Positions 19,744 through 29,002 are shown, counted from the stretch's first letter. The stretch is 64,000 nucleotides of DNA from CAZXWN01 sp964644695 [NCBI: uncultured bacterium] (GCA_964644695.1 CAZXWN010000003.1:1-64000), one strand, 5' to 3'. The notes: generated from the letters alone by a model not told the origin. A program made the numbers and translations.

Positions 19744-21669
19744 ATGAAAACATTGAAAAAGAAATTCCACATCATATTGATCAAGCCTTCGAAGTATGAT
19801 GATGAGGGATACGTCATTCGGTTTATCCGGGGCGTATTACCCAGCAATACCCTGGCTTGTCTGCATGGTTTAACGGAAGCGGTCCAACGCAAAAAACTCC
19901 TCGGTGAAGATGTTGAGTTAGTTATTCATTCATATGACGATTTTGTCCATGACTTGAATGTGCCGAAACTGGCAAAACTCAATAAGGGAGACCACCAACA
20001 GGCTCTTGTGGCCCTGGTCGGTGTTCAATCAAACCAGTTCCCGCGTGCTTCGGATTTGGCAAAATCTTTCCGAAAGCTTGGGGTGGATGTCATTATCGGC
20101 GGATTCCATGTCTCCGGTCAGATGGCCATGTTCCAGAATCCCACTCCGGAAATTCAGGAATTGATGGATGCCGGAGTCAGTGTCTTTGCAGGTGAAGCTG
20201 AGCACAAATGGGCTTCTATCCTGAAAGATGCCTGGGAACATAAGCTCCAGCCCATCTATAATTGCTTGAAGGATATGCCGGATATTTCTGTCGAACCTAT
20301 CCCCGTGGTCAATCCGGGTTACTTAAAACATTTTGCCTTTACGAATTTTGGTACTATCGACTGTGGTCGAGGATGTCCGTTTGCCTGTTCATTCTGTACC
20401 ATCATTAATGTTCAGGGCCGGGTTATGAGAAATCGGTCACCGGAATGTGTTCTCCATGCCATTCGTGATAATTATCACCAGAGAAAAGTGAATTATTACT
20501 TTTTCACGGATGATAACTTTTCCAGAAACAAGTTTTGGGAGGAAATATTCGACGGGTTGATTCGTCTCCGCAATGAAGAAGATATTGCTATTTTCTTTAT
20601 GATGCAGGTGGATGTTCTGTCGTATAAGATTCCGGGATTCCTGGAAAAAGCGAAAGAGGCGGGTTGTACGCAGGTTTTCATCGGCATGGAATCCATCAAC
20701 CCGAAAAACATTGAACTGGCGGGTAAGAAACAGAATAAAGTTCAGGATTACGCCCACATGATCCAGAGCTGGCGAGATGCGGGTATTAATACTCATGTTG
20801 GGTATATCATTGGATTCCCCTTTGATTCACCGGATTCCACGCATCACGATATTCAGACTCTAATGAATGAAGTGAAAGTGGACCAGGCGTCTTTCTTTAT
20901 TTTGACGCCGCTGCCGGGTTCTGAAGACCATAAACACTGTATTGAAAAAGGTACTCCAATCGAAACCGATTACAACCGGTATGACTCGTTCCATGTCACG
21001 ACACCACATCCGAATTTTACGGCGGACACATGGATGAGAGCTTACCGTGATGCCTGGTCAACCTTCTATTCGAAAGAAAATATGAAGGCCATTTTATCCC
21101 GGCAGACGGAAACAACCTACTGGCGCGTATTCATGAATTTCCTTTGGTATAAATCCTCCATCTATATTGAATTAGACCACCCGATGATTGCCGGATTCTA
21201 TCGGTTGAAAGATCGTACTGACCGGCGCGCTGGGTATCCTGTTGAGGGCCGTCTCAAACATTTGATTCGACGGTTCAAGGATTTTAAGGCCCACATGAAG
21301 GGCTACTGGAACCTTTTCCTTGAGATGGAAGAAGTCTGGCTGGCCACACGCATCCGGTCTGAGCGTGAGAAACGCTTAGTTGAAGAGTATCGTATCCTCC
21401 GGGCGAAAGTCCCAACGACGGGCGATTTGAAACGCTGGTACTACATTCGGAAGATGAATATCTTTTCATTCCGGGGCTATGATACCCGAGTCCATATAAA
21501 ATGGTTCTGGGGCCGTACTAAGGTTTATTGGCGCAGGCGGGAATATTATAAGATTCATTTCCTGGGGCTGTTGACCAATTTTCTGCGGGGTGCAAAACTG
21601 GACCTGATTTTCCTGTATTATCTGTTCCTTAAGAAGGCCCGTCACAGTACCAGTATTGATAATATCTAA
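19744..21669 (+). CDS. B12-binding-type radical SAM protein
   Basis: 641 residues. The N-terminal 190 residues look like the cobalamin-binding-type Rossmann domain found before radical SAM barrels (segments VALVGVQSNQFPRA and VDVIIGGFHVSG), although the DxHxxG cobalamin motif is not seen. The radical SAM cluster motif is C211-x3-C215-x2-C218 in GRGCPFACSFC, with an extra Cys at 207, followed by FFTDDNFSRN and FIGMESINP. The C-terminal 180 residues are rich in Arg, Trp and Tyr and have no match I recognise. Such proteins carry out methylations, ring contractions or C-C rearrangements on lipids, pigments or secondary metabolites, and the substrate cannot be read here. The gene is monocistronic, bounded by terminators. 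Confidence 0.8.
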   Translation: MKTLKKKFHIILIKPSKYDDEGYVIRFIRGVLPSNTLACLHGLTEAVQRKKLLGEDVELVIHSYDDFVHDLNVPKLAKLNKGDHQQALVALVGVQSNQFPRASDLAKSFRKLGVDVIIGGFHVSGQMAMFQNPTPEIQELMDAGVSVFAGEAEHKWASILKDAWEHKLQPIYNCLKDMPDISVEPIPVVNPGYLKHFAFTNFGTIDCGRGCPFACSFCTIINVQGRVMRNRSPECVLHAIRDNYHQRKVNYYFFTDDNFSRNKFWEEIFDGLIRLRNEEDIAIFFMMQVDVLSYKIPGFLEKAKEAGCTQVFIGMESINPKNIELAGKKQNKVQDYAHMIQSWRDAGINTHVGYIIGFPFDSPDSTHHDIQTLMNEVKVDQASFFILTPLPGSEDHKHCIEKGTPIETDYNRYDSFHVTTPHPNFTADTWMRAYRDAWSTFYSKENMKAILSRQTETTYWRVFMNFLWYKSSIYIELDHPMIAGFYRLKDRTDRRAGYPVEGRLKHLIRRFKDFKAHMKGYWNLFLEMEEVWLATRIRSEREKRLVEEYRILRAKVPTTGDLKRWYYIRKMNIFSFRGYDTRVHIKWFWGRTKVYWRRREYYKIHFLGLLTNFLRGAKLDLIFLYYLFLKKARHSTSIDNI

Positions 21670-21690
21670 ATAACCGAAATTAAAACAAAA

Positions 21691-21718
21691 GCCGGTCTCA
21701 TAAGGGACCGGCTTTTTT
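21691..21718. terminator. Bidirectional terminator between the radical SAM gene and pdxJ
   Basis: The stem GCCGGTC/GACCGGC has an 8-nt loop. It is flanked by AAAA on the left and TTTTTT on the right, so it can stop transcription from both convergent genes. Confidence 0.88.
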
Positions 21719-21740
21719 CATGGCTAATTATAATCGTGTA

Positions 21741-22454
21741 CTAAATCAGGGACAACATATCTCGGATAGCCATATCTAATCCTGTGAAGATGGCGCGGGA
21801 CATAATCGAATGTCCGATAGAAAACTCTTCAATCTCATCAATCTCCACCATGCGGGAGATGTTCAGATAATTTAATCCGTGTCCGGCATTGACGCGGATT
21901 CCAAGGTCATTCGCACGCTTTGCGGCCGCGGCCACTTTCCGAAACTCTTCTTCTTCCCGTGAAGTCCCAAACACATTCGCATAGGTCCCGGTATGGATTT
22001 CAATGAAGTCTGCTCCGATGTTGCGGGAGGCATCCACCTGTTCCATTTCGGGGTCAACAAAAAGACTGACCAGTATTCCGGCATCATGAAGACGTTTGGC
22101 CGCCTCAGTCAGGGAGTCTTTCAGTCCAGCCGCATTCAGTCCGCCTTCGGTCGTAAGTTCCTGTCTTTTCTCTGGGACCAGGGTACACCATTCGGGCTTA
22201 ACCTCTGCTGCGATGGTTAGCATTTCTTCCGTAGCAGCCATCTCCAGGTTCAATTTACTCTGGGTCACCTGTCGAATGAGGCGTACATCGCGATCCTGAA
22301 TGTGTCTTCGGTCTTCCCGAAGATGGATGGTGATCCCATGGGCTCCGGCCAATTCAACAATCCCTGCCGCATATACGGGGTCTGGTTCGCGTCCCAGCCG
22401 GGCCTGTCGCAATGTTGCTATATGATCAATGTTTACATTTAGTTTTTTGGACAT
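21741..22454 (-). CDS. pdxJ: Pyridoxine 5'-phosphate synthase
   Basis: PdxJ condenses 1-deoxy-xylulose 5-phosphate with 3-amino-2-oxopropyl phosphate, the last ring-forming step of DXP-dependent vitamin B6 synthesis. The 237-residue protein is full length, begins MSKKLNVNIDHIATLRQ, and carries HLREDRRHIQDRDV, VSLFVDPE, IEIHTGTYA and VNAGHGLNY, all typical. It is the last gene of the folP-cdaA-ybbR-pdxJ cluster, 31 bp after the ybbR stop. GAGGT lies 13 bp upstream of its ATG. No other B6 gene is in the window. Confidence 0.96.
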   Translation of the reverse strand: MSKKLNVNIDHIATLRQARLGREPDPVYAAGIVELAGAHGITIHLREDRRHIQDRDVRLIRQVTQSKLNLEMAATEEMLTIAAEVKPEWCTLVPEKRQELTTEGGLNAAGLKDSLTEAAKRLHDAGILVSLFVDPEMEQVDASRNIGADFIEIHTGTYANVFGTSREEEEFRKVAAAAKRANDLGIRVNAGHGLNYLNISRMVEIDEIEEFSIGHSIMSRAIFTGLDMAIRDMLSLI

Positions 22455-22485
22455 GATATCTATATACCTCGCTTGTTATTAATAA

Positions 22486-22878
22486 TCAGGGTCGATGGTC
22501 TGTGCGTCGTACGGTTACTTCAATTTTTTCCGGATAGATTCGGCTGATGTGTGGTCCTGAGGGATCGTTCATTCGATATCGGGGATACAAACTATAACGA
22601 CCTTCTTTAAGACCGTTCACATTGACTTGAATCTGAATCTCTTCTGCATGGGCCCGTGAAAGCGCATTAGGTGCTCCCTGCAGAGTGATATCCACCTCTG
22701 AGGGTCGAAGGACGTACTGCACATTATCTTCCGCTCCTGTGACCAGGACGGGCACATTTACAAGCCGCTTCTCAGCAAGGGTCCCCTCACGATTCAGGGA
22801 CACATTTAACCACAGGGCCAAGGCTATCATGAAGGAAAGGCCAAGTAGTCCCAATTCACTGCGACCTGACCGAATCAT
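22486..22878 (-). CDS. Single-domain YbbR protein (CdaR-like partner of the diadenylate cyclase)
   Basis: 130 residues with one N-terminal membrane anchor (LGLLGLSFMIALALWLNVSL) and one YbbR repeat outside the membrane. Firmicute CdaR proteins usually have three or four YbbR repeats, so this is a minimal version. CdaR-type proteins bind and tune the membrane diadenylate cyclase CdaA. The ATG overlaps the end of cdaA by 4 bp (ATGA), so the two are translationally coupled and the partnership is likely. No glmM follows, unlike the common cdaA-cdaR-glmM arrangement. Confidence 0.8.
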   Translation of the reverse strand: MIRSGRSELGLLGLSFMIALALWLNVSLNREGTLAEKRLVNVPVLVTGAEDNVQYVLRPSEVDITLQGAPNALSRAHAEEIQIQVNVNGLKEGRYSLYPRYRMNDPSGPHISRIYPEKIEVTVRRTDHRP

Positions 22879-23669
22879 GACTTCTCCTCTTCTTCGGTGT
22901 AACCATATAATTCCTGGAGTTTCTTCCGGAGGTCGGTCGCATCCAGTCCACGAATGAGTTCAGCATTCTGCGCAAAAGAGATGGTGCCGGTTTCCTCCGA
23001 AACCACCACCACAGCGGCATCGGATTCTTCCGTAATCCCCAGTGCGGCATGATGGCGGGAGCCCAGGTCCCGACTCAAATTTTCTTGTTGGCTGAGCGGT
23101 AACAGAACTGATGCGGAAGAGATTCGGTTCCCCTGAATAATTACAGCACCATCGTGTAAAGGTGAATACGGCATGAAGATGGAAATGATGAGTTCCGCGT
23201 TTACTCTTGCATCCTGTTCGACCCCGTTCGCCGCATATTCTGCCAGACTGCTTTCTCGTTCAATAACAATCAACGCTCCAATTTTGCGTTTGGACAATGT
23301 CTGTGCCGCTTGAACTATCTCAATAAATACCTGTTGTTCCGCTTTGAAAAAGCGGCGGAACAGTCGGCGTTGTCCCAGTTGTGCGACACCTCTTCGAATC
23401 TCTGGTGCGAAAACAACGACCAGGGCCACAATAAAGACTGCCCAGAATTTTTCCAAAATCCAGGAGAGAGTGGCCAGTTGGAAATTCGCAGCGAAGGCGG
23501 AAATAATCAGGGTCAGAACAATGACTAAAACTAATCCCTGGATGACAGTCTGCGAACGTGTTCCGCGAATGAATCGGAAGGCCGAATAAAACAAAAGGGT
23601 GACTATCAGGATGTCCAGAACATCCAGTATGCGAAGGCTCTTGAATATGTATAAAAGTTCGCTTAACAT
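22875..23669 (-). CDS. cdaA: Membrane diadenylate cyclase
   Basis: CdaA makes cyclic di-AMP from two ATP. The 264-residue protein has three N-terminal membrane segments (about residues 15-90) and a DAC domain. The catalytic DGA is at 173-175 in PLHDGAVII. The second motif, usually GTRHRAA, reads GSRHHAA at 203-209, keeping the first Arg-His but with His in place of the second Arg. The protein sits between folP (7-bp overlap) and the YbbR partner (4-bp overlap). No c-di-AMP phosphodiesterase is present in the window. An active enzyme is the simplest reading. Confidence 0.93.
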   Translation of the reverse strand: MLSELLYIFKSLRILDVLDILIVTLLFYSAFRFIRGTRSQTVIQGLVLVIVLTLIISAFAANFQLATLSWILEKFWAVFIVALVVVFAPEIRRGVAQLGQRRLFRRFFKAEQQVFIEIVQAAQTLSKRKIGALIVIERESSLAEYAANGVEQDARVNAELIISIFMPYSPLHDGAVIIQGNRISSASVLLPLSQQENLSRDLGSRHHAALGITEESDAAVVVVSEETGTISFAQNAELIRGLDATDLRKKLQELYGYTEEEEKS

Positions 23670-24502
23670 ATCGCCTTTCTGTAGCGCAATAAAGCATCAG
23701 CCACCTTTAGTGCGGTGACTGTTTCTTTAACATTATGAACACGAACTATTTTAGCACCATTCCAAACCGACACCGTATTGGCGGCGATTCCCGGCAATAA
23801 TCTTTCAGCAGGGTTATCAATCCCAGTCAGTTTTCCCAGAAAAGATTTTCGGGACAATCCCACCAGTATCGGGAATCCCAGTGAGACAAAACTGTCCAGT
23901 TGTGCTAACAAAGTCAGATTATGTTCCACCGTTTTCCCAAATCCGATTCCGGGGTCCAAAATAATTTTATCGGAAAGGACTCCTGACTTTATAAACTGTG
24001 ATGCACGGTCGGAGAGGAACTCCCGAACTTCCATTACGACATCATCATAGTGTGGATTCGCCTGCATGGTTCTGGGTTCTCCCTGCATATGCATTAGGCA
24101 GACCCACGCTTTATGTTTTGCAACAACTTCGGCCATGAGGGTATCCGTTCCCCCGGCGGATATGTCGTTGATCAGTGTCGCCCCTGCTTCAAGTGCCAGC
24201 CGGGCAACTTCTGGTTTGACCGTATCAATGGATAACGGTATATCAACTTTCTTTTTAAGGGCTTCCACAACCGGAATCACTCGTTTAATTTCTTCTTCCA
24301 GAGACACAGGAGAAGCGCCGGGTCGTGTGGATTCTCCACCAATATCAATGATGTCGGCACCGTCGGATTTCATTTGCAGAGCGTGCTCAATCGCGGCATT
24401 GACTTGATTGTACTGTCCGCCATCAGAGAAGGAATCCGGAGTGATATTCAAAATACCCATTACCAGAGTTCGATGACTTTTTAACAGGGTGCCGAGGTCC
24501 AT
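23663..24502 (-). CDS. folP: Dihydropteroate synthase
   Basis: FolP joins p-aminobenzoate to dihydropterin pyrophosphate in folate synthesis and is the sulfonamide target. The 279-residue protein shows the two family signatures, MGILNITPDSFSDGG and DIGGESTRPGA, then DPGIGFGKT and VGLSRKSFLG. The start is ATG 24502, because AGGAT lies about 9 bp upstream. A longer frame to 24547 has no similarity and runs into the ftsH terminator. The stop overlaps the cdaA start by 7 bp. The ftsH-folP order is common in bacteria, but here a hairpin separates the two genes. Confidence 0.95.
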   Translation of the reverse strand: MDLGTLLKSHRTLVMGILNITPDSFSDGGQYNQVNAAIEHALQMKSDGADIIDIGGESTRPGASPVSLEEEIKRVIPVVEALKKKVDIPLSIDTVKPEVARLALEAGATLINDISAGGTDTLMAEVVAKHKAWVCLMHMQGEPRTMQANPHYDDVVMEVREFLSDRASQFIKSGVLSDKIILDPGIGFGKTVEHNLTLLAQLDSFVSLGFPILVGLSRKSFLGKLTGIDNPAERLLPGIAANTVSVWNGAKIVRVHNVKETVTALKVADALLRYRKAIC

Positions 24503-24534
24503 GTTCCGGTTATCCTTTCGATTATTGATTAAAA

Positions 24535-24566
24535 CAAAACGGGGCATTCAGTTGAATGTCCCGTTT
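24535..24566 (-). terminator. Intrinsic terminator of ftsH
   Basis: Arms ACGGGGCATTCA/TGAATGTCCCGT (one G-T wobble) have a 2-nt spacer. The minus strand continues into TTTTGTTTT. The hairpin lies inside the short gap ahead of folP. Confidence 0.8.
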
Positions 24567-24612
24567 TCCTGTTCAGTATTATTTTGTCCCGATTCCGGGG
24601 TCTGCACATATT

Positions 24613-26550
24613 TTATGCAGGCTGGGTATGAGGAGCAATGTCCGAATCTGGAGGGTCTGGAACATTCTCGGTGATGATCTCCGAATTGTCTTTCGGTGGG
24701 GCATCTTCCGTCTTATTCTGAACCATAGGGTCCAGGATTTCGCCCCGTAACAGTTTGTCCACATCATCGGCGTCCAGCGTTTCCCGTTCCAACAGGGCTT
24801 CTGCCAACGCATGCAGTTTATCCAAATTATCGCCGAGTAACTGGCGTGCTTTTTGATAACTGCCGTCGATGATCAAACGAACTTCACCATCTATCTCAAT
24901 CGCTGTTTTTTCGGAGTAATCATTAGACTTGGAAATTTCGCGACCCAGGAAAACATGTTCTTCTCTGTGTCCAAAAGTCATGGGACCAAGTTTCGCACTC
25001 ATTCCCCATTCACACACCATCCGAGTCGCCAGCTGAGTGGCACGCTTGATGTCATTGCTGGCACCCGTAGAAGCATCACTGAAAACCAGTTCTTCAGCGA
25101 CCCGGCCTCCGTAGAGAATGACGATGTCGTTCATCAGGTCATTCTTCATCGGACTAAGGCTTTCTTCCTGGGGGAGGTAGGACGTTAATCCCAGAGCCAT
25201 CCCACGGGGGATAATGGTGACTTTATGAATAGGGTCAGAACCCGGGATGAGTTTTGCGACCAGGGCATGACCTGCTTCGTGGTAAGCCGTATTTTTCTTT
25301 TCTTTTTCGGAGATGGCACGAGACCGTCGTTCAGGACCCATCATCACTTTATCACGGGCTTCTTCCATGTCTTCCATCTCAATCTTTTTCTTATTGCGGC
25401 GGGCTGCCAGCAATGCTGCTTCATTGATTAAGTTGGCTAAATCCGCACCGGAGAAATAAGGGGTTCCGCGAGCAATCGTCCGTAAATCGACACCGTCGGC
25501 TAATGGAAGTTTCTTTGCATGGACTCCCAGGATTTCTTCACGGCCCTTCAAATCAGGAAGGTCCACGACAATTTGACGGTCAAAACGACCTGGCCGTAAT
25601 AATGCCGGGTCCAATACATCCGGCCGGTTTGTGGCCGCCATCAGGATAACGCCATCATTGGTGTTGAATCCATCCATCTCGACGAGGAGTTGGTTCAGGG
25701 TTTGTTCCCGTTCATCATGACCACCGCCGAGACCTGCACCACGCTGCCGACCAACGGCATCAATTTCATCAATGAAGATGATACAGGGTGCATGTTTCTT
25801 ACCGGTATCAAACAAATCACGAACACGGGAAGCACCCACACCAACGAACATTTCGACAAAGTCAGAACCGGAGATGCTGAAGAATGGAACGCCGGCTTCA
25901 CCCGCAACTGCACGGGCTAACAGGGTTTTTCCGGTACCGGGTGAACCTACCAACAGAACACCCCGGGGAATTCGTCCGCCGAGTTTCTGGAACTTCTGTG
26001 GTTCTTTAAGGAACTCGATGATTTCATATAACTCTTGTTTAGCTTCATCCACACCCGCAACATCGGCAAAGGTGACTTTCTGCTGGCTTTCATTAATCAT
26101 CCGTGCCCGACTGCGACCAAAGGACATGGCCTTGTTGGAACCAGCCTGCATTTGCCGCATGATAAACAGCCAGAACCCAATAATCAACAGAACCGGAAGG
26201 AAGACTTGAGCCAGTGTCCACCAGACCTGAGTCGATCTCTTGACCTCATATTTGATTTGTTTATCCAGTGGGGCAGTCTCATTATAAGTATTCAATTCTT
26301 TGGTGATGTCTGTTCCCATGCCGTCCAATATCTGAGTGGTAAATTCCTTTTTGGTTCTGAATTTACCTGTGATTTTGGCATCTTGAATAGTAATTTGGGC
26401 AACCTCACCGGTCTTGACCTTACCCCAGAATTCACTGTAGGTCAGTTCTTTCGGTTGCTCTCCATTTCTGTACTCGAATAACGCCAATATAATCAGTATT
26501 AAAATAGCCAGCCAGAATGTTAGTTGTTTGATAAGTTGTTTTATTTTCAT
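24613..26550 (-). CDS. ftsH: ATP-dependent zinc metalloprotease FtsH
   Basis: FtsH is the membrane-bound AAA+ protease that degrades misfolded membrane proteins and regulatory substrates. The 645-residue protein has two membrane segments (about 11-26 and 110-131) around a small periplasmic domain. The AAA module follows, with Walker A GSPGTGKT at 202-209 and Walker B FIDEID ending at 264. The zinc protease motif HEAGH is at 424-428. The C-terminus is a flexible acidic and proline-rich tail. No strong ribosome binding site is visible before ATG 26550. In the upstream gap a GATCAA-TT-TTGATC palindrome lies at 26572-26585. Confidence 0.97.
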   Translation of the reverse strand: MKIKQLIKQLTFWLAILILIILALFEYRNGEQPKELTYSEFWGKVKTGEVAQITIQDAKITGKFRTKKEFTTQILDGMGTDITKELNTYNETAPLDKQIKYEVKRSTQVWWTLAQVFLPVLLIIGFWLFIMRQMQAGSNKAMSFGRSRARMINESQQKVTFADVAGVDEAKQELYEIIEFLKEPQKFQKLGGRIPRGVLLVGSPGTGKTLLARAVAGEAGVPFFSISGSDFVEMFVGVGASRVRDLFDTGKKHAPCIIFIDEIDAVGRQRGAGLGGGHDEREQTLNQLLVEMDGFNTNDGVILMAATNRPDVLDPALLRPGRFDRQIVVDLPDLKGREEILGVHAKKLPLADGVDLRTIARGTPYFSGADLANLINEAALLAARRNKKKIEMEDMEEARDKVMMGPERRSRAISEKEKKNTAYHEAGHALVAKLIPGSDPIHKVTIIPRGMALGLTSYLPQEESLSPMKNDLMNDIVILYGGRVAEELVFSDASTGASNDIKRATQLATRMVCEWGMSAKLGPMTFGHREEHVFLGREISKSNDYSEKTAIEIDGEVRLIIDGSYQKARQLLGDNLDKLHALAEALLERETLDADDVDKLLRGEILDPMVQNKTEDAPPKDNSEIITENVPDPPDSDIAPHTQPA

Positions 26551-26732
26551 AATTTTGTTTTGTCAGGCAGGGATCAATTTTGATCTTGTCAGGGTCATCC
26601 CCCAATTGTATATATAGTATGTCGCTCTGTCTTCATTTTAACCCACACCCCCTGTTTCTTCAACATTAAGGATGCAGGACTTATATTTAATACTTGTCCG
26701 TCAAGGATTTAGTTGATAGGTTTCCTAAATTT
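26551..26732. other. ftsH upstream region with small palindrome
   Basis: There is no gene here. On the minus strand, TACTATATATACAATTG (around 26595-26620) is the best -10-like tract for ftsH, and GATCAATTTTGATC at 26572-26585 is a candidate operator. No CIRCE-type heat-shock element is seen. Confidence 0.35.
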
Positions 26733-27464
26733 TTAATACAGACCCTGCGAATTCATCCGCCTCAGAATTGTCCTGTATCTGCGCTTGAACCCTCGAGTGT
26801 GTGTCTTGGGATTCTCATACCGGGGATTCGGGATACTCGCTGCCAACATGGCCGATTCACGAACTGATAAGGATGAAGCCGATTTCCCAAAATAATGGCG
26901 GGAGGCCGCCTCCACTCCATAGATACCATCGCCCCATTCAATACTATTAAGATAAATTTCAAAAATTCGCCGCTTAGTGAGATGTTTTTCCAAACTGATA
27001 GTGATAAATATTTCTTTCAATTTACGCAGCGGGTTCTTCGATGTGGATAGATAAAGATTTTTGGATAACTGCATAGTGATGGTGCTGGCGCCACGGGCAA
27101 ACCGACGTTTTTCAATATCTGTTTTTATGGCGGCCTTGATTTCATCATAATCAAAACCATCGTGGGAGAAAAAAGCGGCATCCTCACTCAATAAAACAGC
27201 CCTTCGGAGATTTCTGGAGATTCGATTATAAGAGACCCACCGTTGATCGATTTTATACCACTGAAATTTCCAGAGATGTTCCCATTGGCGTTGACGCATC
27301 AAGGCGGTCCGGGCTGGATTGGTCTTTATCAGGGGCCTGACATCGGGTATCGTAACCAGATATATCCCCAAATACACCAGAAAAACTAAACAAATAACTG
27401 TTAATTTCTTTTTCCAAGGTAATCTGAGGAACCCGTTTACCAGACGAATTAGAATTATTTTCAT
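26733..27464 (-). CDS. mtgA: Monofunctional peptidoglycan glycosyltransferase
   Basis: This GT51 enzyme polymerises glycan strands from lipid II at the outer face of the inner membrane. The 243-residue protein has one membrane anchor (about residues 19-38) and the GT51 motifs: SEDAAFFSHDGFD with the catalytic Glu, RGASTITMQLSKNLYL, RKLKEI and LEKHLTKRRIFEIYLN. There is no transpeptidase domain, which matches the MtgA length. AGGAT precedes the ATG by 7 bp. The free-standing form is commonest in Gram-negative-type bacteria. Confidence 0.93.
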   Translation of the reverse strand: MKIILIRLVNGFLRLPWKKKLTVICLVFLVYLGIYLVTIPDVRPLIKTNPARTALMRQRQWEHLWKFQWYKIDQRWVSYNRISRNLRRAVLLSEDAAFFSHDGFDYDEIKAAIKTDIEKRRFARGASTITMQLSKNLYLSTSKNPLRKLKEIFITISLEKHLTKRRIFEIYLNSIEWGDGIYGVEAASRHYFGKSASSLSVRESAMLAASIPNPRYENPKTHTRGFKRRYRTILRRMNSQGLY

Positions 27465-27749
27465 CTATTTATCCTAAACCACCTCAGTTTTTAACACCCT
27501 GATTTATTGATTTACTTTAAGTAAATAGTTGTACTATATTATTAGTTAATATAGTTCTGAGGTTGGGTGTTGCGTGTTATGGGATTTTGGGTAAGCAAGG
27601 CAATGGGATGGGGTTCTATCCATTAGTAATTTCCTAACGCTTTGATTTCAAGTCCATTATCATGAAATATTCATAACCATTACACCATCGTAAATAACAG
27701 GTTATTTTATTTAATGACAATCTATTTAACGGGAAAGGGCACATGAACC
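27465..27749. promoter_or_regulatory. Intergenic region between mtgA and the prepilin-like gene
   Basis: The gap is 285 bp with divergent genes on either side. It holds a 17-bp palindrome ATTTACTTTAAGTAAAT (27510-27526), overlapping a TTGATT element and just upstream of TACTATATT. This suggests an operator within a promoter for the prepilin-like gene. The leader would be about 200 bases. Confidence 0.35.
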
Positions 27750-28337
27750 ATGTTTTTAGAAAAAAAAGGTTTTACCTTAATTGAGTTGTTGATTGTAGTT
27801 GCCATTATTGCCATTTTAGCGGCGATTGCTATCCCAAATTTCATGCAGGCACAAATTCGTGCAAAAGTCTCCAGAGCCCGCAGTGATATGCAGACCATTG
27901 CCACTGCATTGGAGGCTTATTATGTGGATGGAAACACTTATCCTGGATGTATTGAAGGGTATCCCGGTGTTGGCGTCGAAACTTTTTTGCCTACCTCCAT
28001 AACAACGCCGGTGGCTTATATGAGCAGTAATGCCATTAACGACCCATTCCATGATCCTGAGCCTGATGTGAACTATTTGCGTTATCGGTATATGGAATGG
28101 TCGTCTTTTTGTAAAACCATTCAAAGACAAATGGATTATGAAAATTTATATGGAAAATGGCGAATTGCGTCTTATGGTCCAGACCGTGCGCTGGGTCCCT
28201 TGGATTATTGGACTACGGTGGGGGGAACTTCAGGCTGGATTGTATGCCCATATGATCCCACCAATGGGTCCGCATCATGGGGTGATGTAATGCGCTCGCA
28301 AAAGAATGTTGTTGAAGAAAGTAAACCACAACAATAG
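27750..28337 (+). CDS. Type IV prepilin-like / pseudopilin-like protein
   Basis: 195 residues with a canonical class III signal, KKG|FTLIELLIVVAIIAIL: a short basic leader, cleavage after Gly, Phe+1 and Glu+5. The rest (ADSxMQTIATALEAYYVDG style, then Trp- and Tyr-rich segments such as YRYMEWSSF) follows the type II secretion G-like fold seen in many copies in candidate-phylum genomes. It would be cut by a prepilin peptidase and assembled, or act as a standalone surface protein. No pilus assembly gene lies in the window, so it is an orphan. AAAGGG lies about 13 bp before the ATG. Confidence 0.85.
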   Translation: MFLEKKGFTLIELLIVVAIIAILAAIAIPNFMQAQIRAKVSRARSDMQTIATALEAYYVDGNTYPGCIEGYPGVGVETFLPTSITTPVAYMSSNAINDPFHDPEPDVNYLRYRYMEWSSFCKTIQRQMDYENLYGKWRIASYGPDRALGPLDYWTTVGGTSGWIVCPYDPTNGSASWGDVMRSQKNVVEESKPQQ

Positions 28338-28430
28338 TGTCTTGTGTGTCGAAAATATTGACATCTGCCGATAGTGTTGTTTTTAGATTTATTCGTGATG
28401 CTTATTGAGGGTTTTGAAGCAACGAAGCAG

Positions 28431-28490
28431 AAACGAATCGGGTACGGAGCAGGTCTGAGCAGCTCCGTGGACGAGTCGTTATTTAGTGAG
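28431..28490. repeat. Dispersed palindromic repeat, copy 4
   Basis: This copy is in reverse orientation relative to copy 2. It reads ACGAAGCAGAAACGAATCGGG, TACGGAGCAGGTCTGAGCAG and CTCCGTGGACGAGTCGTT. It shares with copy 2 the longer CGAAGCAGAAACGAA flank, in inverse order (TTCGTTTCTGCTTCG). Confidence 0.8.
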
Positions 28491-28561
28491 ATCTTTACAA
28501 ACCCTTATCAAATGGACACTTTTATTTATTTCGAATATCTAAAAATAATTATGTAATACAC

Positions 28562-28590
28562 TTGACAACCCCATATACCTCTGTTAAGGT
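28562..28590 (+). promoter_or_regulatory. Promoter of the cold-shock gene
   Basis: A perfect -35 TTGACA and a -10-like TAAGGT are separated by 17 bp. Transcription would start near 28597. Confidence 0.55.
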
Positions 28591-28596
28591 TGACTA

Positions 28597-28740
28597 ACAG
28601 GTTGAGTCATAAGACCCGAACAAGGCGATTGTTGCAAGAAACCCGTTAGGTTGTTGCAAGTTGCGACCTTGCGGTGTTATGGTCCCCACGGGAATAGATA
28701 GGTCGAATCTAACTCACCAAGTGCTAGTAGGAGTAATCGA
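28597..28740 (+). promoter_or_regulatory. Long structured 5' leader of the cold-shock gene
   Basis: The leader is about 145 bases, far longer than usual in this window, as in cspA-type mRNAs whose leader acts as a thermosensor. It contains a 10-base direct repeat TTGTTGCAAG (28629-28638 and 28651-28660). It also has complementary segments such as CAAGGCG/GCGACCTTG that could form alternative hairpins, and AGGAG about 6 bases before the ATG. A role in temperature control is inferred. Confidence 0.5.
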
Positions 28741-28944
28741 ATGCCTAAGGGAACCGTTAAGTGGTTCAACAACGCCAAAGGTTATGGTTTTATTTCGGTT
28801 GATGGCGGCAAAGATGTTTTTGTACATTTTTCCAATATCGTCGGTGATGGATATCGTAGCTTAAATGAAGGCGATCAGGTCGAGTTCGAGATTGCTGACG
28901 GCAATAAGGGTCAAGAAGCCCGTAATGTCCGTCGTCTTGGATAA
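28741..28944 (+). CDS. csp: Cold-shock domain protein
   Basis: A 67-residue single-domain OB-fold RNA chaperone of the CspA family. Both RNA-binding motifs are intact: RNP1 KGYGFISV and RNP2 VFVHFS. It begins [10 protein letters not shown], as in most members. A strong promoter, long leader, AGGAG ribosome binding site and strong terminator make a compact, highly expressed single-gene unit. Confidence 0.97.
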   Translation: MPKGTVKWFNNAKGYGFISVDGGKDVFVHFSNIVGDGYRSLNEGDQVEFEIADGNKGQEARNVRRLG

Positions 28945-28968
28945 GACTGGTTGACACTGAAAACCAGA

Positions 28969-29002
28969 AAGGCCGGTGAACTTAGTTCACCGGCCTTCTT
29001 TA
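28969..29002 (+). terminator. Intrinsic terminator of the cold-shock gene
   Basis: A perfect 13-bp stem AAGGCCGGTGAAC/GTTCACCGGCCTT with a 3-nt loop is followed by a T-rich run. Confidence 0.93.

Larger units (their letters stand above)
28338..28740. other. Intergenic stretch holding a repeat copy and the cold-shock gene leader
   Basis: There is no gene here. The left part contains dispersed repeat copy 4. The right part contains the promoter and a leader of about 145 bases for the cold-shock gene (listed separately). A short frame at 28374-28556 overlaps the repeat and is not supported. Confidence 0.5.
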
